Assembly (NCBI GenBank): GCA_001314545.1
Contig: LIHN01000001.1
Location: 712,180-776,179 of the forward strand
Reading direction: 5' to 3'
Length of the DNA: 64,000 nucleotides
DNA from: Bacteroidetes bacterium HLUCCA01
GTDB taxonomy: Bacteria; Bacteroidota; Rhodothermia; Balneolales; HLUCCA01
In this document: positions 52,531-61,601 of the stretch, one piece after another
How the letters are laid out: each line of letters starts with the position of its first letter
Numbering within the stretch: position 1 is the stretch's first letter
Translations under genes and position numbers: made by a program
Notes under the pieces: generated by a model
Databases searched by the model: none
What the model saw: only the letters and a program-made list of their open reading frames with translations
Told to the model about the DNA's origin: nothing

Positions 52531-53157
52531 ATGATTACCAAATCTCACCTTATTGAATGGCTGCGTGCATGCGATGCCATCTACACAGAAAACAAAACCT
52601 ATCTGACCCAGCTGGATACGGCCATAGGCGATGCCGATCACGGAAACAATATGCATCGGGGGTTCAGAAAAGTGGGAGAACAGCTGGATTCATTGGCTGA
52701 CAAAGACATCGGAGCTCTGCTCAAAGCCGTTGCCATGACCCTGATTTCAACTGTCGGAGGTGCATCCGGACCCCTGTACGGTACCTTCTTCCTGCAGGCC
52801 GCGGGCAAGGCATCCGGCCTGAATGAACTTAATGCCGCGCAAATGGCGGATGTACTGGAAGCTGGCATCGGGGGCATAAAAATGCGGGGCAAAGCCTCTG
52901 CGGGCGACAAAACCATGCTGGATGCCTTTATCCCCGCACTGGAAGCCTTCCGTACCACACCCGATGATCTCCAAACAGCTCTGAACAACGCTGCCGATGC
53001 CGCCGAAAAAGGCGCCGAAGACACCATCCCCCTGATTGCCCGGAAAGGCAGAGCCAGCTATCTGGGCGAACGTAGTCGGGGCCATAAAGATCCCGGTGCC
53101 ACATCGGCCGCCATGATGTTGCGCGAACTGGCCAAAGCAGCTGAAGGAGACGCATAA
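52531..53157 (+). CDS. dhaL: Dihydroxyacetone kinase, ADP-binding subunit DhaL
   Basis: This 208-residue all-helical subunit holds ADP/ATP with two Mg ions and transfers phosphate to dihydroxyacetone on DhaK. The Mg-nucleotide motif is DTAIGDADHGNNMHRGF near residues 29-45. ISTVGGASGPLYGTFFLQAA, KMRGKASAGDKTMLDAF and RASYLGERSRGHKDPGATSAAMML are also conserved. The length fits the family. Its stop is immediately followed by the dhaM-fusion ATG with no gap, so the two are coupled. Confidence 0.96.
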   Translation: MITKSHLIEWLRACDAIYTENKTYLTQLDTAIGDADHGNNMHRGFRKVGEQLDSLADKDIGALLKAVAMTLISTVGGASGPLYGTFFLQAAGKASGLNELNAAQMADVLEAGIGGIKMRGKASAGDKTMLDAFIPALEAFRTTPDDLQTALNNAADAAEKGAEDTIPLIARKGRASYLGERSRGHKDPGATSAAMMLRELAKAAEGDA

Positions 53158-55587
53158 ATGACCGGTATCGTCATTGTATCACATAGTGCGGAGCTGGCTG
53201 AAGGACTCCGTAAACTGGCCGGACAAATGGGACAAGGAAAAGTCCCTCTGGCCGCGGCCGGAGGAATCGACGATCCGGACGAGCCCATCGGCACCGATGC
53301 GATGAAAATTCTGGAAGCCATTCAGCGGGTATATAGCGAAGATGGCGTGATTGTCTTCATGGACATGGGCAGCGCCATTCTGAGCACTGAAATGGCGCTG
53401 GACTTCCTGGATGAAGATCAACGCAGCAAGGTAGTGCTGTCCCCCGCCCCCCTGGCCGAGGGCGTGATCACGGCAGTGGTCACCGCGGCCACAGGAGCTT
53501 CCCGGCAGGAAATCCTCCGGGAACTCGACCATGCGCTGACCGGCAAGCAGTCCCAGCTGGGACATACCACCCGGACTGCTGCTGACACCCGCCAGTCTGT
53601 ACCGGATGAGACCTCCGATTTCAGCCATTCCGGCACGTTTACCCTGGAAAACACCCTCGGACTTCACGCCCGGCCTGCAGCCCGGATGGCCACCATCGCC
53701 GGTAAATACGAGGCCGATATTCAGCTGCGTAACCTCACCCGGGAGACCGACTTCGTATCTGCACGCAGTATCAATGCGCTGATTGGTCTGCAGGCCGTAA
53801 GGCAGCATACCCTGGAACTGCGGGCAGCCGGCAATCAGGCTGCCGAAGCTTTTTCTGAACTCACCGGACTCCTGCAGCGACACTTCGATGAATCCACCGA
53901 TCCGCCCGGTCGCACACCGGAAAATCCCAAAGAAACACCGAATCCACATCGTATCAATGGCATTTCCGTGGGTGCAGGTGTGGCTGTAGGACCGGTATTT
54001 CAGTTCACTGTCAGCCCATCTGATGTTAAACCGGAGCATAGCCAAAACCCTGCCGATGAAAAAGAACGGCTGCGCGCTGCTCTGGATAAGGCCGTGGGCG
54101 AACTTGATGAAATTGCCTCCCGTAATCTGTCGGCCGGCGATGCTGAAATCTTTCAGGCACACAAACTCATCGTCACAGACCCCGAGCTGCTCAGGGATGT
54201 ACATCGCAGCATCGATAAGGACCATTTCACGGCCGATTACGCCTGGTGGAAAGCCATAGAACAGTACACGGCATTATACCGCGCTTCTTCCAGTCCTGTG
54301 CTGGCAGAACGGGCCGCAGACGTGCAAGACGTCGGCGGCCGGGTGCTCAGACACCTCTGCGGGGACCCAGACCACAGCCCGGTACCCGATGAACCATCCA
54401 TTCTGGTTACCGATGAGCTCTCCCCTTCGGCGGCGGCCAGCCTGGACAGCAGGTTGATTATCGGAATTCTGACCGAACGCGGCAGCGCTACCTCCCACAG
54501 CGGTATTCTGGTCAGTTCTCTGGGAATTCCTGCCGTTTTCGGCGTCAGCAACGCCATCGAAAAATGCAGGACAGGCCAGCAAATCATCCTGGACGGTGAT
54601 AATGCCCGGGTGTATATCAAGCCTACCGCCCACCAGCTGGAACAGATGAAACGGCGGAGGGATAACTGGCTGAAAACCCGGTCGATGGCCGATGGAATCA
54701 AACTGGAGCCGGTCTGCGCCCCGGATGGAGACCCACTGGAGGTTCTCAGCAATGTATCTTCTCCGGAACACGTGAAAACATCTGTTGAGAACGGAGCTGA
54801 GGGTATCGGGCTGTACCGCACCGAATTTCTGTTTATGGGCAGGTCGGAAGCGCCCGATGAAAACGAGCAGTACGAAACCTACCGGCAGGCGCTGCAGGCC
54901 ATGGGTGGGAAACCGGTCACTTTCCGCACCATCGACATCGGCGGAGATAAACCGGTCGACTACCTGAGTATTGAAAAAGAAGCCAATCCCTTTCTCGGCT
55001 GGCGGGGTATCCGGTTTTCATTGGACCGCAGGGACGTATTCCGCACACAGATCCGGGCGCTGCTGCGGGCATCGGCTCACGGTCCGCTCAGGATTATGTT
55101 CCCCATGGTAGCCACGGTGGATGAGTGGCAGCAGGCCCGGAAACTGACGATGCAGGCCGGTGAACAGCTCCGCTCAGAGGGCATTGCCTACCAGGAGAGC
55201 ACGCCTCTGGGTATCATGGTGGAGGTTCCTGCTGCAGCACTGTGCATAGAGGACTTTTTATCCGAGGTGGATTTTGTCAGTATTGGCACCAACGACCTCA
55301 CGCAGTACGTCATGGCCGCCGATCGCATGAACGGTAAAGTAGCCGCCCTGGCATCCTATCACCAACCGGCCGTACGTAAACTCATTGAAACCACCATCCG
55401 CGCTGCACGCCGGCACAAGGTGCCGGTATCCATGTGCGGGGAAATGGCCCGGGATACCGGAGTCACCCGACTGCTGCTTGACTACGGGCTTCGTAGTTTC
55501 AGCATGAATGCCGGGGCAATTCCCGAGTTCAAGCTCTTTGTGCGCAACCTCAGTGCAGACGGACCATCCGGAGCATCTTCACATTAA
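53158..55587 (+). CDS. dhaM: DhaM-HPr-Enzyme I fusion, PEP-dependent dihydroxyacetone kinase phosphotransfer protein
   Basis: The 809-residue chain joins three phosphocarriers. Residues 1-130 are the EIIA-Man-like DhaM domain (VIVSHSAELAEG, active His9; VFMDMGSAILSTEMAL). Residues about 158-245 are HPr (NTLGLHARPAARMATIAG, His170). Residues about 265-800 are Enzyme I, with the phospho-His in GSATSHSGILVSSLGIPAVFG (H447) and a complete PEP-binding barrel: EGIGLYRTEFLFMGR, TIDIGGDKPVDYL, NPFLGWRGIRFSLDR, VSIGTNDLTQYVMAADR and the catalytic Cys in VSMCGEMARDTG (C760). E. coli DhaM has only a truncated EI part, so this version could take phosphate straight from PEP. It ends the dhaLM unit and regenerates ATP on DhaL. 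Confidence 0.94.
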   Translation: MTGIVIVSHSAELAEGLRKLAGQMGQGKVPLAAAGGIDDPDEPIGTDAMKILEAIQRVYSEDGVIVFMDMGSAILSTEMALDFLDEDQRSKVVLSPAPLAEGVITAVVTAATGASRQEILRELDHALTGKQSQLGHTTRTAADTRQSVPDETSDFSHSGTFTLENTLGLHARPAARMATIAGKYEADIQLRNLTRETDFVSARSINALIGLQAVRQHTLELRAAGNQAAEAFSELTGLLQRHFDESTDPPGRTPENPKETPNPHRINGISVGAGVAVGPVFQFTVSPSDVKPEHSQNPADEKERLRAALDKAVGELDEIASRNLSAGDAEIFQAHKLIVTDPELLRDVHRSIDKDHFTADYAWWKAIEQYTALYRASSSPVLAERAADVQDVGGRVLRHLCGDPDHSPVPDEPSILVTDELSPSAAASLDSRLIIGILTERGSATSHSGILVSSLGIPAVFGVSNAIEKCRTGQQIILDGDNARVYIKPTAHQLEQMKRRRDNWLKTRSMADGIKLEPVCAPDGDPLEVLSNVSSPEHVKTSVENGAEGIGLYRTEFLFMGRSEAPDENEQYETYRQALQAMGGKPVTFRTIDIGGDKPVDYLSIEKEANPFLGWRGIRFSLDRRDVFRTQIRALLRASAHGPLRIMFPMVATVDEWQQARKLTMQAGEQLRSEGIAYQESTPLGIMVEVPAAALCIEDFLSEVDFVSIGTNDLTQYVMAADRMNGKVAALASYHQPAVRKLIETTIRAARRHKVPVSMCGEMARDTGVTRLLLDYGLRSFSMNAGAIPEFKLFVRNLSADGPSGASSH

Positions 55588-55704
55588 GGATCAGAAACCG
55601 GATAAACTGCCAGATCAGGTTAATCCGCTTATGGCGGGTTATCCAGGTGGGTTTGGTGGCGAACTCATGCTGATGCAGACTGTCTTTTTGCTCTTTCATT
55701 GGGG

Positions 55705-57165
55705 TTACTCCGGTATAACGTACCACATGGGATTGGCTTTGGCCTTGTAAATAAACCCATGATGCAGTAAATGTTTAATCCAGTGTCCGGCCAATCCGAT
55801 TTCGCCGGTGGTGTAGCGCAGGGAGCGACCCGTCTCCGGGAATAGCTCATAGTTGGGCACGATAGGATGTACCGTCATAGACACGGCGGACCCGTCGAAG
55901 AAGCCTTTGCCGACGGATGCAATGCAGGCTGCACCCATACGCGCCATAGACGACTTCCGCGTGGGTTCCTCTGCCCGTCCCAGCATCATATCAACGATAT
56001 TCAGTGCGGTTTGTCGACCAATTACCCCGCTGGGCATGCCGGTTCGAGGCGGAGTCGGGAAAATGGGCGTTCCAGAAGGACTCTTCATCGGCTTGGAAAT
56101 GGAATGGGGCGGGGCAAAGGCGATGCCCACCGCAAACAGATTGCTGTATTTCGGGTTCTGGTAGGTCTCCGGCCAGTCAGACGGACTCCACTGCTCATAC
56201 GGCTTGCCGCTGTAATCGGCATCCACCTTCATAAATCCGTTCGGGGCAAAAACCTCGCCGGTTATATCGGTTCCGGCCTTGTCAAAAGCCTTCATCCCCA
56301 CCCCGGAAAACGGAGGCAGCAACATCGCAAAATCGAACTCCATTTCACCCTCATCGCCTGAAATCGTTTCGTATTTGAGTTTTTTCTCCTGAATTTCGGT
56401 GACTCCCGCCTGGGTGGTCCACTCCACGCCCCGCTCGGCGAACAACGACTCAGCGAAGATGTTGCCCGGCGTCACGTATCCTCCCTGACGCATATGCACC
56501 CCGCCCATCCCGAAATCACCCAGGGCAAATTCGTTGGATATCCAGTGGATGTCGGCCTTGTGGCGGACGCCGGCCTTACGCAAGGCATGCTCCACATTGA
56601 AGGTATATTCGAAGGCGGCACCCTGGCAGGTACACATTCCATGGCCGGTACCGATCAGGATTTTCTGGCGTTCTCCGGCCTTCATCCTGCCGATGGATTC
56701 CTGCAGGTGCTCCCAGGCTTCGGCTGCGTGACCGTAGGTACACACCGAGGTAGTATGTCCGCCGTGGGGTCCAAGGCCCGGTGTCTTCGCGAATTCCAGT
56801 CGCGGACCGGTGGCGTTGATCAGGTAATCAAAGGTAACTCGGCCGGTCTGGCCGCTGCGGGCCTCATCGGTATACGCAATCTCAACAAAAGGTCGGGGTT
56901 CGTCGGTCTTCCCCTCCGGATAAATGGCCGTAGCTTTGGCCTGAATAAGCTCCATTCCCAGCTTCTTATACACATTGGGCAGCTGGAAGGTAACCTGTTC
57001 GGGTTTCATGGTACCCGCACCCACCCATATATTGGATGGAATCCAGTTGTAGTTTCGGTTGGGCGTAATAACTACAACCTCATGTTTACCTTTGAGTTTA
57101 CGCCACGCATGCATAGCAGCGGTGTGCCCGGACACGCCGGCACCCAGTACGACCAGTTTTCCCAT
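55705..57165 (-). CDS. FAD-dependent oxidoreductase, sulfide:quinone oxidoreductase-like
   Basis: This 486-residue two-Rossmann flavoprotein is of the SQR/FCSD type. The N-terminal FAD motif is LVVLGAGVSGHTAAMHA. ITPNRNYNWIPSNIWVGAGTM and FDYLINATGPRLEFA fit SQR relatives. Cysteines that could be redox-active are in TTSVCTYGHAAEAWE, GTGHGMCTCQGAAFEY and GAACIASVGKG. No membrane helix is seen; SQRs attach as peripheral proteins. I start at the ATG at 57165, because GGAGAG lies eight bases upstream and the FAD motif begins at once; an upstream frame to 57210 adds nothing conserved. Sulfide oxidation is the best guess, but the family includes other quinone reductases. Confidence 0.8.
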   Translation of the reverse strand: MGKLVVLGAGVSGHTAAMHAWRKLKGKHEVVVITPNRNYNWIPSNIWVGAGTMKPEQVTFQLPNVYKKLGMELIQAKATAIYPEGKTDEPRPFVEIAYTDEARSGQTGRVTFDYLINATGPRLEFAKTPGLGPHGGHTTSVCTYGHAAEAWEHLQESIGRMKAGERQKILIGTGHGMCTCQGAAFEYTFNVEHALRKAGVRHKADIHWISNEFALGDFGMGGVHMRQGGYVTPGNIFAESLFAERGVEWTTQAGVTEIQEKKLKYETISGDEGEMEFDFAMLLPPFSGVGMKAFDKAGTDITGEVFAPNGFMKVDADYSGKPYEQWSPSDWPETYQNPKYSNLFAVGIAFAPPHSISKPMKSPSGTPIFPTPPRTGMPSGVIGRQTALNIVDMMLGRAEEPTRKSSMARMGAACIASVGKGFFDGSAVSMTVHPIVPNYELFPETGRSLRYTTGEIGLAGHWIKHLLHHGFIYKAKANPMWYVIPE

Positions 57166-57457
57166 ATTGCTCTCCACTATTGATAGATGGGGCGATGTGA
57201 ACCGAATCACGGCGCAATCGCCTATCCTGCAATAAGCATATAAAAAAGCCGAATGTCAATTTAAACCGGCGAAAAACACACGCTGACAGCAGGGAAAATA
57301 GCACAGGCACACGCACGCACCAGCAAACGCACCGGTACAGGCATCAGGTATTGACCATCTTCGGACCCCGGACTTAGAGCCCTGCCCATCTTGCCGGGCG
57401 ACCGGCACTATGCAGCAATTGCCAGCCCCGGTTGCCATCGGTCAGAGCAGCCGTCTG

Positions 57458-58378
57458 TCAGGAAACCGTATGATTGGCGGCCGTTGCCCGCACCACTTCA
57501 CGCCGACGGTTAAACTCGAAGTCGATCCGGCCCAGTACGATGCCGGCAAACCCGACCTGAGAGATAATGGTCACACTGCCGTCATCCTTGCGGATACGTT
57601 CCGGAGCATCCATGAAGGTATGGGTGTGCCCGCCGATGATCAGGTCAATGCCACGGGTCTGGGTGGCTACCGTTACGTCATCTACCCGGGCAGGATTTTC
57701 GTAGTTGTAACCCAGATGACTCAGACAAACCACCAGGTCACATTTGTAGTCGTAACGAAGCCGGTTGGCCTGATACTGCGCCAGTCGGACCGGGTGCCGG
57801 TAGGCAACCCCCTCGTGCAAAGCCGGGAGCACCAGTCCGTCAAAATTGATCCCCAGCCCGAAAATCCCAACCTTGATCCCGTCAACATCGCGCACGATAT
57901 TTTCTTTGACGTAATCGGCCATGGGCGAGGTCCCGAAATCATAGTTGGCATTCACGAAAGGGAACTCTGCCTCGCCGGCAACCTCCACAAAGCCGTCAAT
58001 TCCGTTGTCAAATTCGTGATTTCCCGGGGTGGATGCATCGTAGCCCATCTGCGACATCACCTTGAAGTCCAGTGCACCCTTGTAGTAGTTGAAGTAGGGG
58101 GTCCCCTGAAACACATCACCGGCGTCCAGCAGCAAAACATTCGGATTCTCCGCACGGATACGTCCTACCAGGCTGGCACGTCGTGCCACACCGCCCAAAC
58201 CGGCATAGCGTGAAGCGTTTTCAGGAAACGGATCGATGCGGGCGTGGGTGTCATTGGTGTGCAGGATGGTCAGCTGACGGGTACCGTTACCGGCATAGCT
58301 GAGCAGCGGCGTCACGGAGGTGAGTCCCAGGCCCAGTCCGGCGGCCGACATACGTCTGAGGAATGTTTTTCTATCCAT
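57458..58378 (-). CDS. 5'-nucleotidase-type metallophosphatase, N-terminal half protein
   Basis: This 306-residue exported calcineurin-like phosphatase holds the catalytic domain of a UshA-type 5'-nucleotidase. The metal motifs are LTILHTNDTHARIDPF (DxH), LLLDAGDVFQGTPYF (GD), TPGNHEFDNG and IIGGHTHTFMD. The N-terminus MDRKTFLRRMSAAGLGLGL resembles a signal with paired arginines, Tat-like but not canonical. The C-terminal substrate-specificity domain is encoded separately just upstream (58493-59254), a split seen in several Bacteroidota. The gap is 114 bases. Together they likely release nucleosides and phosphate from extracellular nucleotides. Confidence 0.9.
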   Translation of the reverse strand: MDRKTFLRRMSAAGLGLGLTSVTPLLSYAGNGTRQLTILHTNDTHARIDPFPENASRYAGLGGVARRASLVGRIRAENPNVLLLDAGDVFQGTPYFNYYKGALDFKVMSQMGYDASTPGNHEFDNGIDGFVEVAGEAEFPFVNANYDFGTSPMADYVKENIVRDVDGIKVGIFGLGINFDGLVLPALHEGVAYRHPVRLAQYQANRLRYDYKCDLVVCLSHLGYNYENPARVDDVTVATQTRGIDLIIGGHTHTFMDAPERIRKDDGSVTIISQVGFAGIVLGRIDFEFNRRREVVRATAANHTVS

Positions 58379-58492
58379 TTCGATGGGGTTCTTGCGTTAA
58401 CAAAGGTCGGGACTGAAATCCCGCTGCAGGGCGAAGTTGTGTGCTTGCGTTATAGTCGGAACGCCGCCGTTTTGCATGATGATGCGCTCCGC

Positions 58493-59254
58493 TCATTCAT
58501 CAGTCAGGCGGATGCGGCCTTCCAGCTGGTAGTCCAGCACCCTTCGGTGACGGATATACTCAATCATGGCATCGCGGATCAGCACGGGCAGGTCGATGCG
58601 TTCACGGGCCTGCATAAATACATCCATCCCATCGCCTCCGTCAGCCACATAACTGTTGGTTGCAACCCAGTACTCCTGGTTCCTGCGAAGCGGCTCTGCG
58701 CCCACGAGGATGTCCACGGCCCGGCCGTCTTCAATGCGAAACCGGATACCGCTGACGGGCTCCCCCCGCCGGGCGGCAATCTGGTCGGCCAGCATACGGA
58801 CCTGCTCGCCACTGAGCAGCAGCACACTGATGGTGTTTTCAAAAGGCATCAGCTCGTAAATATTGCCGATGGTGATTTCACCCCCGGGCAACGGGGCCCG
58901 GAGACCGCCAAAGTTGGCAATACCGATGTGTACGGGTTGACCGAGTTCACGAACGGCTGCCGAGCGGAGGATATCGGCAGAGAGATTGTTGAGGGTGCCT
59001 TCGGGCCGGCCCCGGGTGATGGGGGTCTCGGAGCGGGCGATGACCGTATTCATGCGCGACTGCAGGTCTGCGGCATACACAGCAACCAGGGCAACCATCG
59101 CCGAATCTTCCGGAATCTGATCGTCCAGCTGGTAGAAGGTATCTGAGCTGGATTCCAGTTCCAGTACGTACGAGGGCGAGGTACATGCCAGACTTCCGGT
59201 TACCAGCAGCAGCACGAGCAGGTTACGGGTCCACGACGGTCCGGTGAATTTCAT
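58493..59254 (-). CDS. 5'-nucleotidase C-terminal domain lipoprotein
   Basis: This 253-residue lipoprotein (lipobox TGSLAC, Cys24) is the substrate-binding C-terminal domain of a split UshA-like 5'-nucleotidase. Motifs are RPEGTLNNLSADILRSAAV, HIGIANFGGLRAPLPGGEITIGNIYELMPFENTI and YWVATNSYVADGGDGMDVF. The specificity residues that stack on the base are normally Phe, and NTISVLLLSGEQV with surrounding aromatics fits. It lies in the same orientation directly before the metallophosphatase gene. The two proteins probably assemble in the periplasm or at the outer membrane. Confidence 0.9.
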   Translation of the reverse strand: MKFTGPSWTRNLLVLLLVTGSLACTSPSYVLELESSSDTFYQLDDQIPEDSAMVALVAVYAADLQSRMNTVIARSETPITRGRPEGTLNNLSADILRSAAVRELGQPVHIGIANFGGLRAPLPGGEITIGNIYELMPFENTISVLLLSGEQVRMLADQIAARRGEPVSGIRFRIEDGRAVDILVGAEPLRRNQEYWVATNSYVADGGDGMDVFMQARERIDLPVLIRDAMIEYIRHRRVLDYQLEGRIRLTDE

Positions 59255-59272
59255 GAGGGCGACCAGTTAAGA

Positions 59273-60031
59273 CTATTGTTGACGCATCTGCTCCAGGACC
59301 ATATCCTGAAGACTGACCAGACGGGTGCCGGCAGGGATATCCATCACTCCATCGGGCAGACCGGCGGTGATGTTACTGAGCTCGGCTTTCATCACCAGCT
59401 TACCATCGGGAGAGAAGGCTTCGGCCATCAATGGTGTCTGTCCGTCGCGGAGGATATCGGCCAGCGGGGAGAGTCCGGACGTGGCTGTCATCCCGCGCCA
59501 GGCTTCGCTGATCATTGCCGTGTTAACCTTAAAATCTTCGCTGACCCAGATATGAAAATAACTGTCGTCATCCTGATTGAGGACGACCCATTTAACGGCT
59601 TCATAACCGTCGAAAGGCCTGGTTTCTTCCGTTTCCGTCACGGATATATTGGCCTGCGGTGGTGCGGGTTCCCGACCCTGCATGCCGGCCATCAGGTTCA
59701 TGGCCGCATTGAGTTCCTGCATCTGCATGCGCAGCGCCGTGGGCTCATCTGACAGGAAAATCATATCCTGCTGGTCCATCCGAAGCAGAATCTTCCCGGA
59801 GTCCATGCCCGGCATGCTTCGGTGCCGGGAGGAGGCCACCTCGCCCAGTCCGGTCAGCAGCATGCGCCGGGGTGAGGTATAAATCTGGACCACGGTTTCT
59901 TCGCCGTCTTCCGGCTGGGTAAATACCGCCTGAAACGAGCCGGTGAAGTACGACTGCGCCCGGGTGTTTGCAACGCCCGCTACGCAGAGGAGTATAGCCG
60001 CAAAGGCTGCTTTTTTGAGTATAGCGAGCAT
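59273..60031 (-). CDS. Periplasmic DUF4412-like protein
   Basis: The protein (about 252 residues) has a signal peptide (MLAILKKAAFAAILLCVAGVANTRAQ) and a LolA-like beta fold typical of DUF4412. Signs are TGSFQAVFTQPEDGEETVVQIYTSPRRMLL, KILLRMDQQDMIFL, RPFDGYEAVKWVVLNQDDDSYFHIWVSEDF and GVMDIPAGTRLVSLQDM. The family has no proven function; the fold suggests binding of a hydrophobic ligand. I chose the ATG at 60031 for the signal peptide; a longer start at 60076 is possible. It lies 18 bases before the 5'-nucleotidase C-terminal gene. Confidence 0.7.
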   Translation of the reverse strand: MLAILKKAAFAAILLCVAGVANTRAQSYFTGSFQAVFTQPEDGEETVVQIYTSPRRMLLTGLGEVASSRHRSMPGMDSGKILLRMDQQDMIFLSDEPTALRMQMQELNAAMNLMAGMQGREPAPPQANISVTETEETRPFDGYEAVKWVVLNQDDDSYFHIWVSEDFKVNTAMISEAWRGMTATSGLSPLADILRDGQTPLMAEAFSPDGKLVMKAELSNITAGLPDGVMDIPAGTRLVSLQDMVLEQMRQQ

Positions 60032-60142
60032 CGTGTGCCGGATACGGTCGGCCGATGGTTGAGTTTTTGGGGTCATGCTGCCGTGGTTAATGGTATTTTC
60101 TGTGTGTGTAACAGGCTAATGGAGGGCTTTCGGCCCGACATG

Positions 60143-61264
60143 CTACTCTGCAGGAACCTGCTCCGTTATTTTTTTAATCCAGCCACCTAGCAGTACATCC
60201 TCGCCCTCGTAACAGACCAGAGCCTGTCCGGGCGTGATGGCTGCGCGACCTTGGGGGAAGCGCATTCTGACTTCGGTGTCGCCGGTTTGGGTGAGGAATC
60301 CTTCCTCGCCGTCGTCATTATAACGGATGGCACCGATACATCGCATATCTTCTTCGGGTACCGACGCATATTTTCCGAAATTCACATCTTTGGCGATGCA
60401 GGTGGTGTTCACCAGGTCTTCCTCGCCGCCGATGGTAATGGTATTGGTTTCCGGATCGATGTGGGTAACATAAACGGGTTTGCCCATGGGCAGGTGCAGT
60501 CCGCGGCGCTGACCGATGGTGTAGAAGGGGTAACCTTTGTGCTTGCCCACGATGTTGCCTTCCTTGTCTACAAACAGGCCGCCGTCTACTTTTTCCTGCA
60601 GCCCCGGTACACGATCGCGCAGAAAGCGGCGATAATCGTTGTCGGGCACGAAACAGATCTCGTAGGAATCCTTTTTGTTGGCCACATTCAGCAGGTTGTA
60701 ATCGGCCGCAAACTGACGGATTTCGGACTTGTGGTATTGTCCGAGGGGGAATTTGGTGCGGGCCAGATGCTTTTGTTCCACTCCCCACAGGGCGTACGAC
60801 TGATCCTTGTTGTGGTCTTTACCGCGGGAGATTACAAAACGGCCGTTTTCCTCGCGCAGATTGGCGTAATGCCCGGTGGCGATGAAATCACAGCCGAGGT
60901 CGTCGGCCCGCCGCATAAGGGCAGCCCATTTGATGTGGGTATTGCAAAGTACGCATGGATTCGGGGTACGACCGGCCATGTACTCGTCTACAAAACGCTC
61001 GATGACCCAGTCGCCGAATTCTTCGCGGATATCCACGATGAAATGGGTAAACCCGAATTTAAGGGCAATCTGACGTGCGTCGTTCATGGACTCCAGCGTA
61101 CAACAGCCGGTTTCTTTGTTAGACTTGCCCCCGCTGGAGCTATAGTCCCAGGTTTTCATCGTTATTCCGATGACTTCGTAACCTTGTTCGCGCAACATGA
61201 CAGCAGCAACGGAAGAATCGACTCCCCCGCTCATTGCCACCAGAACGCGGCCCTTCGTGCTCAT
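60143..61264 (-). CDS. mnmA: tRNA-specific 2-thiouridylase MnmA
   Basis: This 373-residue enzyme makes 2-thiouridine at position 34 of Lys, Glu and Gln tRNAs. The PP-loop is VLVAMSGGVDSSVAAVML, the nucleophile Cys is in NPCVLCNTHIKW, and the second Cys is in the terminal CIGAIRYNDDGEEGF-like region. FIATGHYANL and HKGYPFYTIGQRRGLHLP are also typical. I chose the ATG at 61264, because the domain begins at once (MSTKGRVLVAMSGG); the in-frame extension to 61462 only covers the direct repeats upstream. It stands alone as a single gene, and the repeats lie in its 5' region. Confidence 0.96.
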   Translation of the reverse strand: MSTKGRVLVAMSGGVDSSVAAVMLREQGYEVIGITMKTWDYSSSGGKSNKETGCCTLESMNDARQIALKFGFTHFIVDIREEFGDWVIERFVDEYMAGRTPNPCVLCNTHIKWAALMRRADDLGCDFIATGHYANLREENGRFVISRGKDHNKDQSYALWGVEQKHLARTKFPLGQYHKSEIRQFAADYNLLNVANKKDSYEICFVPDNDYRRFLRDRVPGLQEKVDGGLFVDKEGNIVGKHKGYPFYTIGQRRGLHLPMGKPVYVTHIDPETNTITIGGEEDLVNTTCIAKDVNFGKYASVPEEDMRCIGAIRYNDDGEEGFLTQTGDTEVRMRFPQGRAAITPGQALVCYEGEDVLLGGWIKKITEQVPAE

Positions 61265-61331
61265 AATAGTAACTGGATTGTGTTGGTTGTAGCCTTGAAA
61301 AATACGCATTTTCGGCCAATAGTTCCCTACC

Positions 61332-61475
61332 CTGCCCTGAGGCGATGGTGCAGGTTGCCAGAGCCGGCTTAATGCACGGTATTTTTTCCTGGTCAGCTGC
61401 CCTGAGGCGATGGTGCAGGTTGCCAGAGCCGGCTTAATGCACGGTTTTTCCTGGTCAGCCAACCTGAGACGATTC
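61332..61475. repeat. 65-bp tandem direct repeat, two copies plus a fragment
   Basis: Copies start at 61332 and 61397 with CTGCCCTGAGGCGATGG and continue through CAGGTTGCCAGAGCCGGC and TTAATGCACGGT, then a T-run and CCTGGTCAG. A truncated third copy (CCTGAGACGATTCAGC) starts near 61463. The two full copies are almost identical. They lie in the 337-base gap between thrC and mnmA, where nothing else is seen. Confidence 0.9.
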
Positions 61476-61601
61476 AGCGGCGGCGGTTTTCACCGGAAGG
61501 CAGATCGGGAAAGAGCGATGAGGAGCAGATAGGCTCCCGGATGGCGGATTTGGTCACAGACCGATACGGTACGTATGGCTCAAATATGTCCGGAGCAACC
61601 G

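Noticed and set aside
61265-61462. N-terminal extension of MnmA through the 65-bp repeats
   Set aside because: The conserved PP-loop starts right after the inner ATG at 61264, and the extension is just translated repeat.
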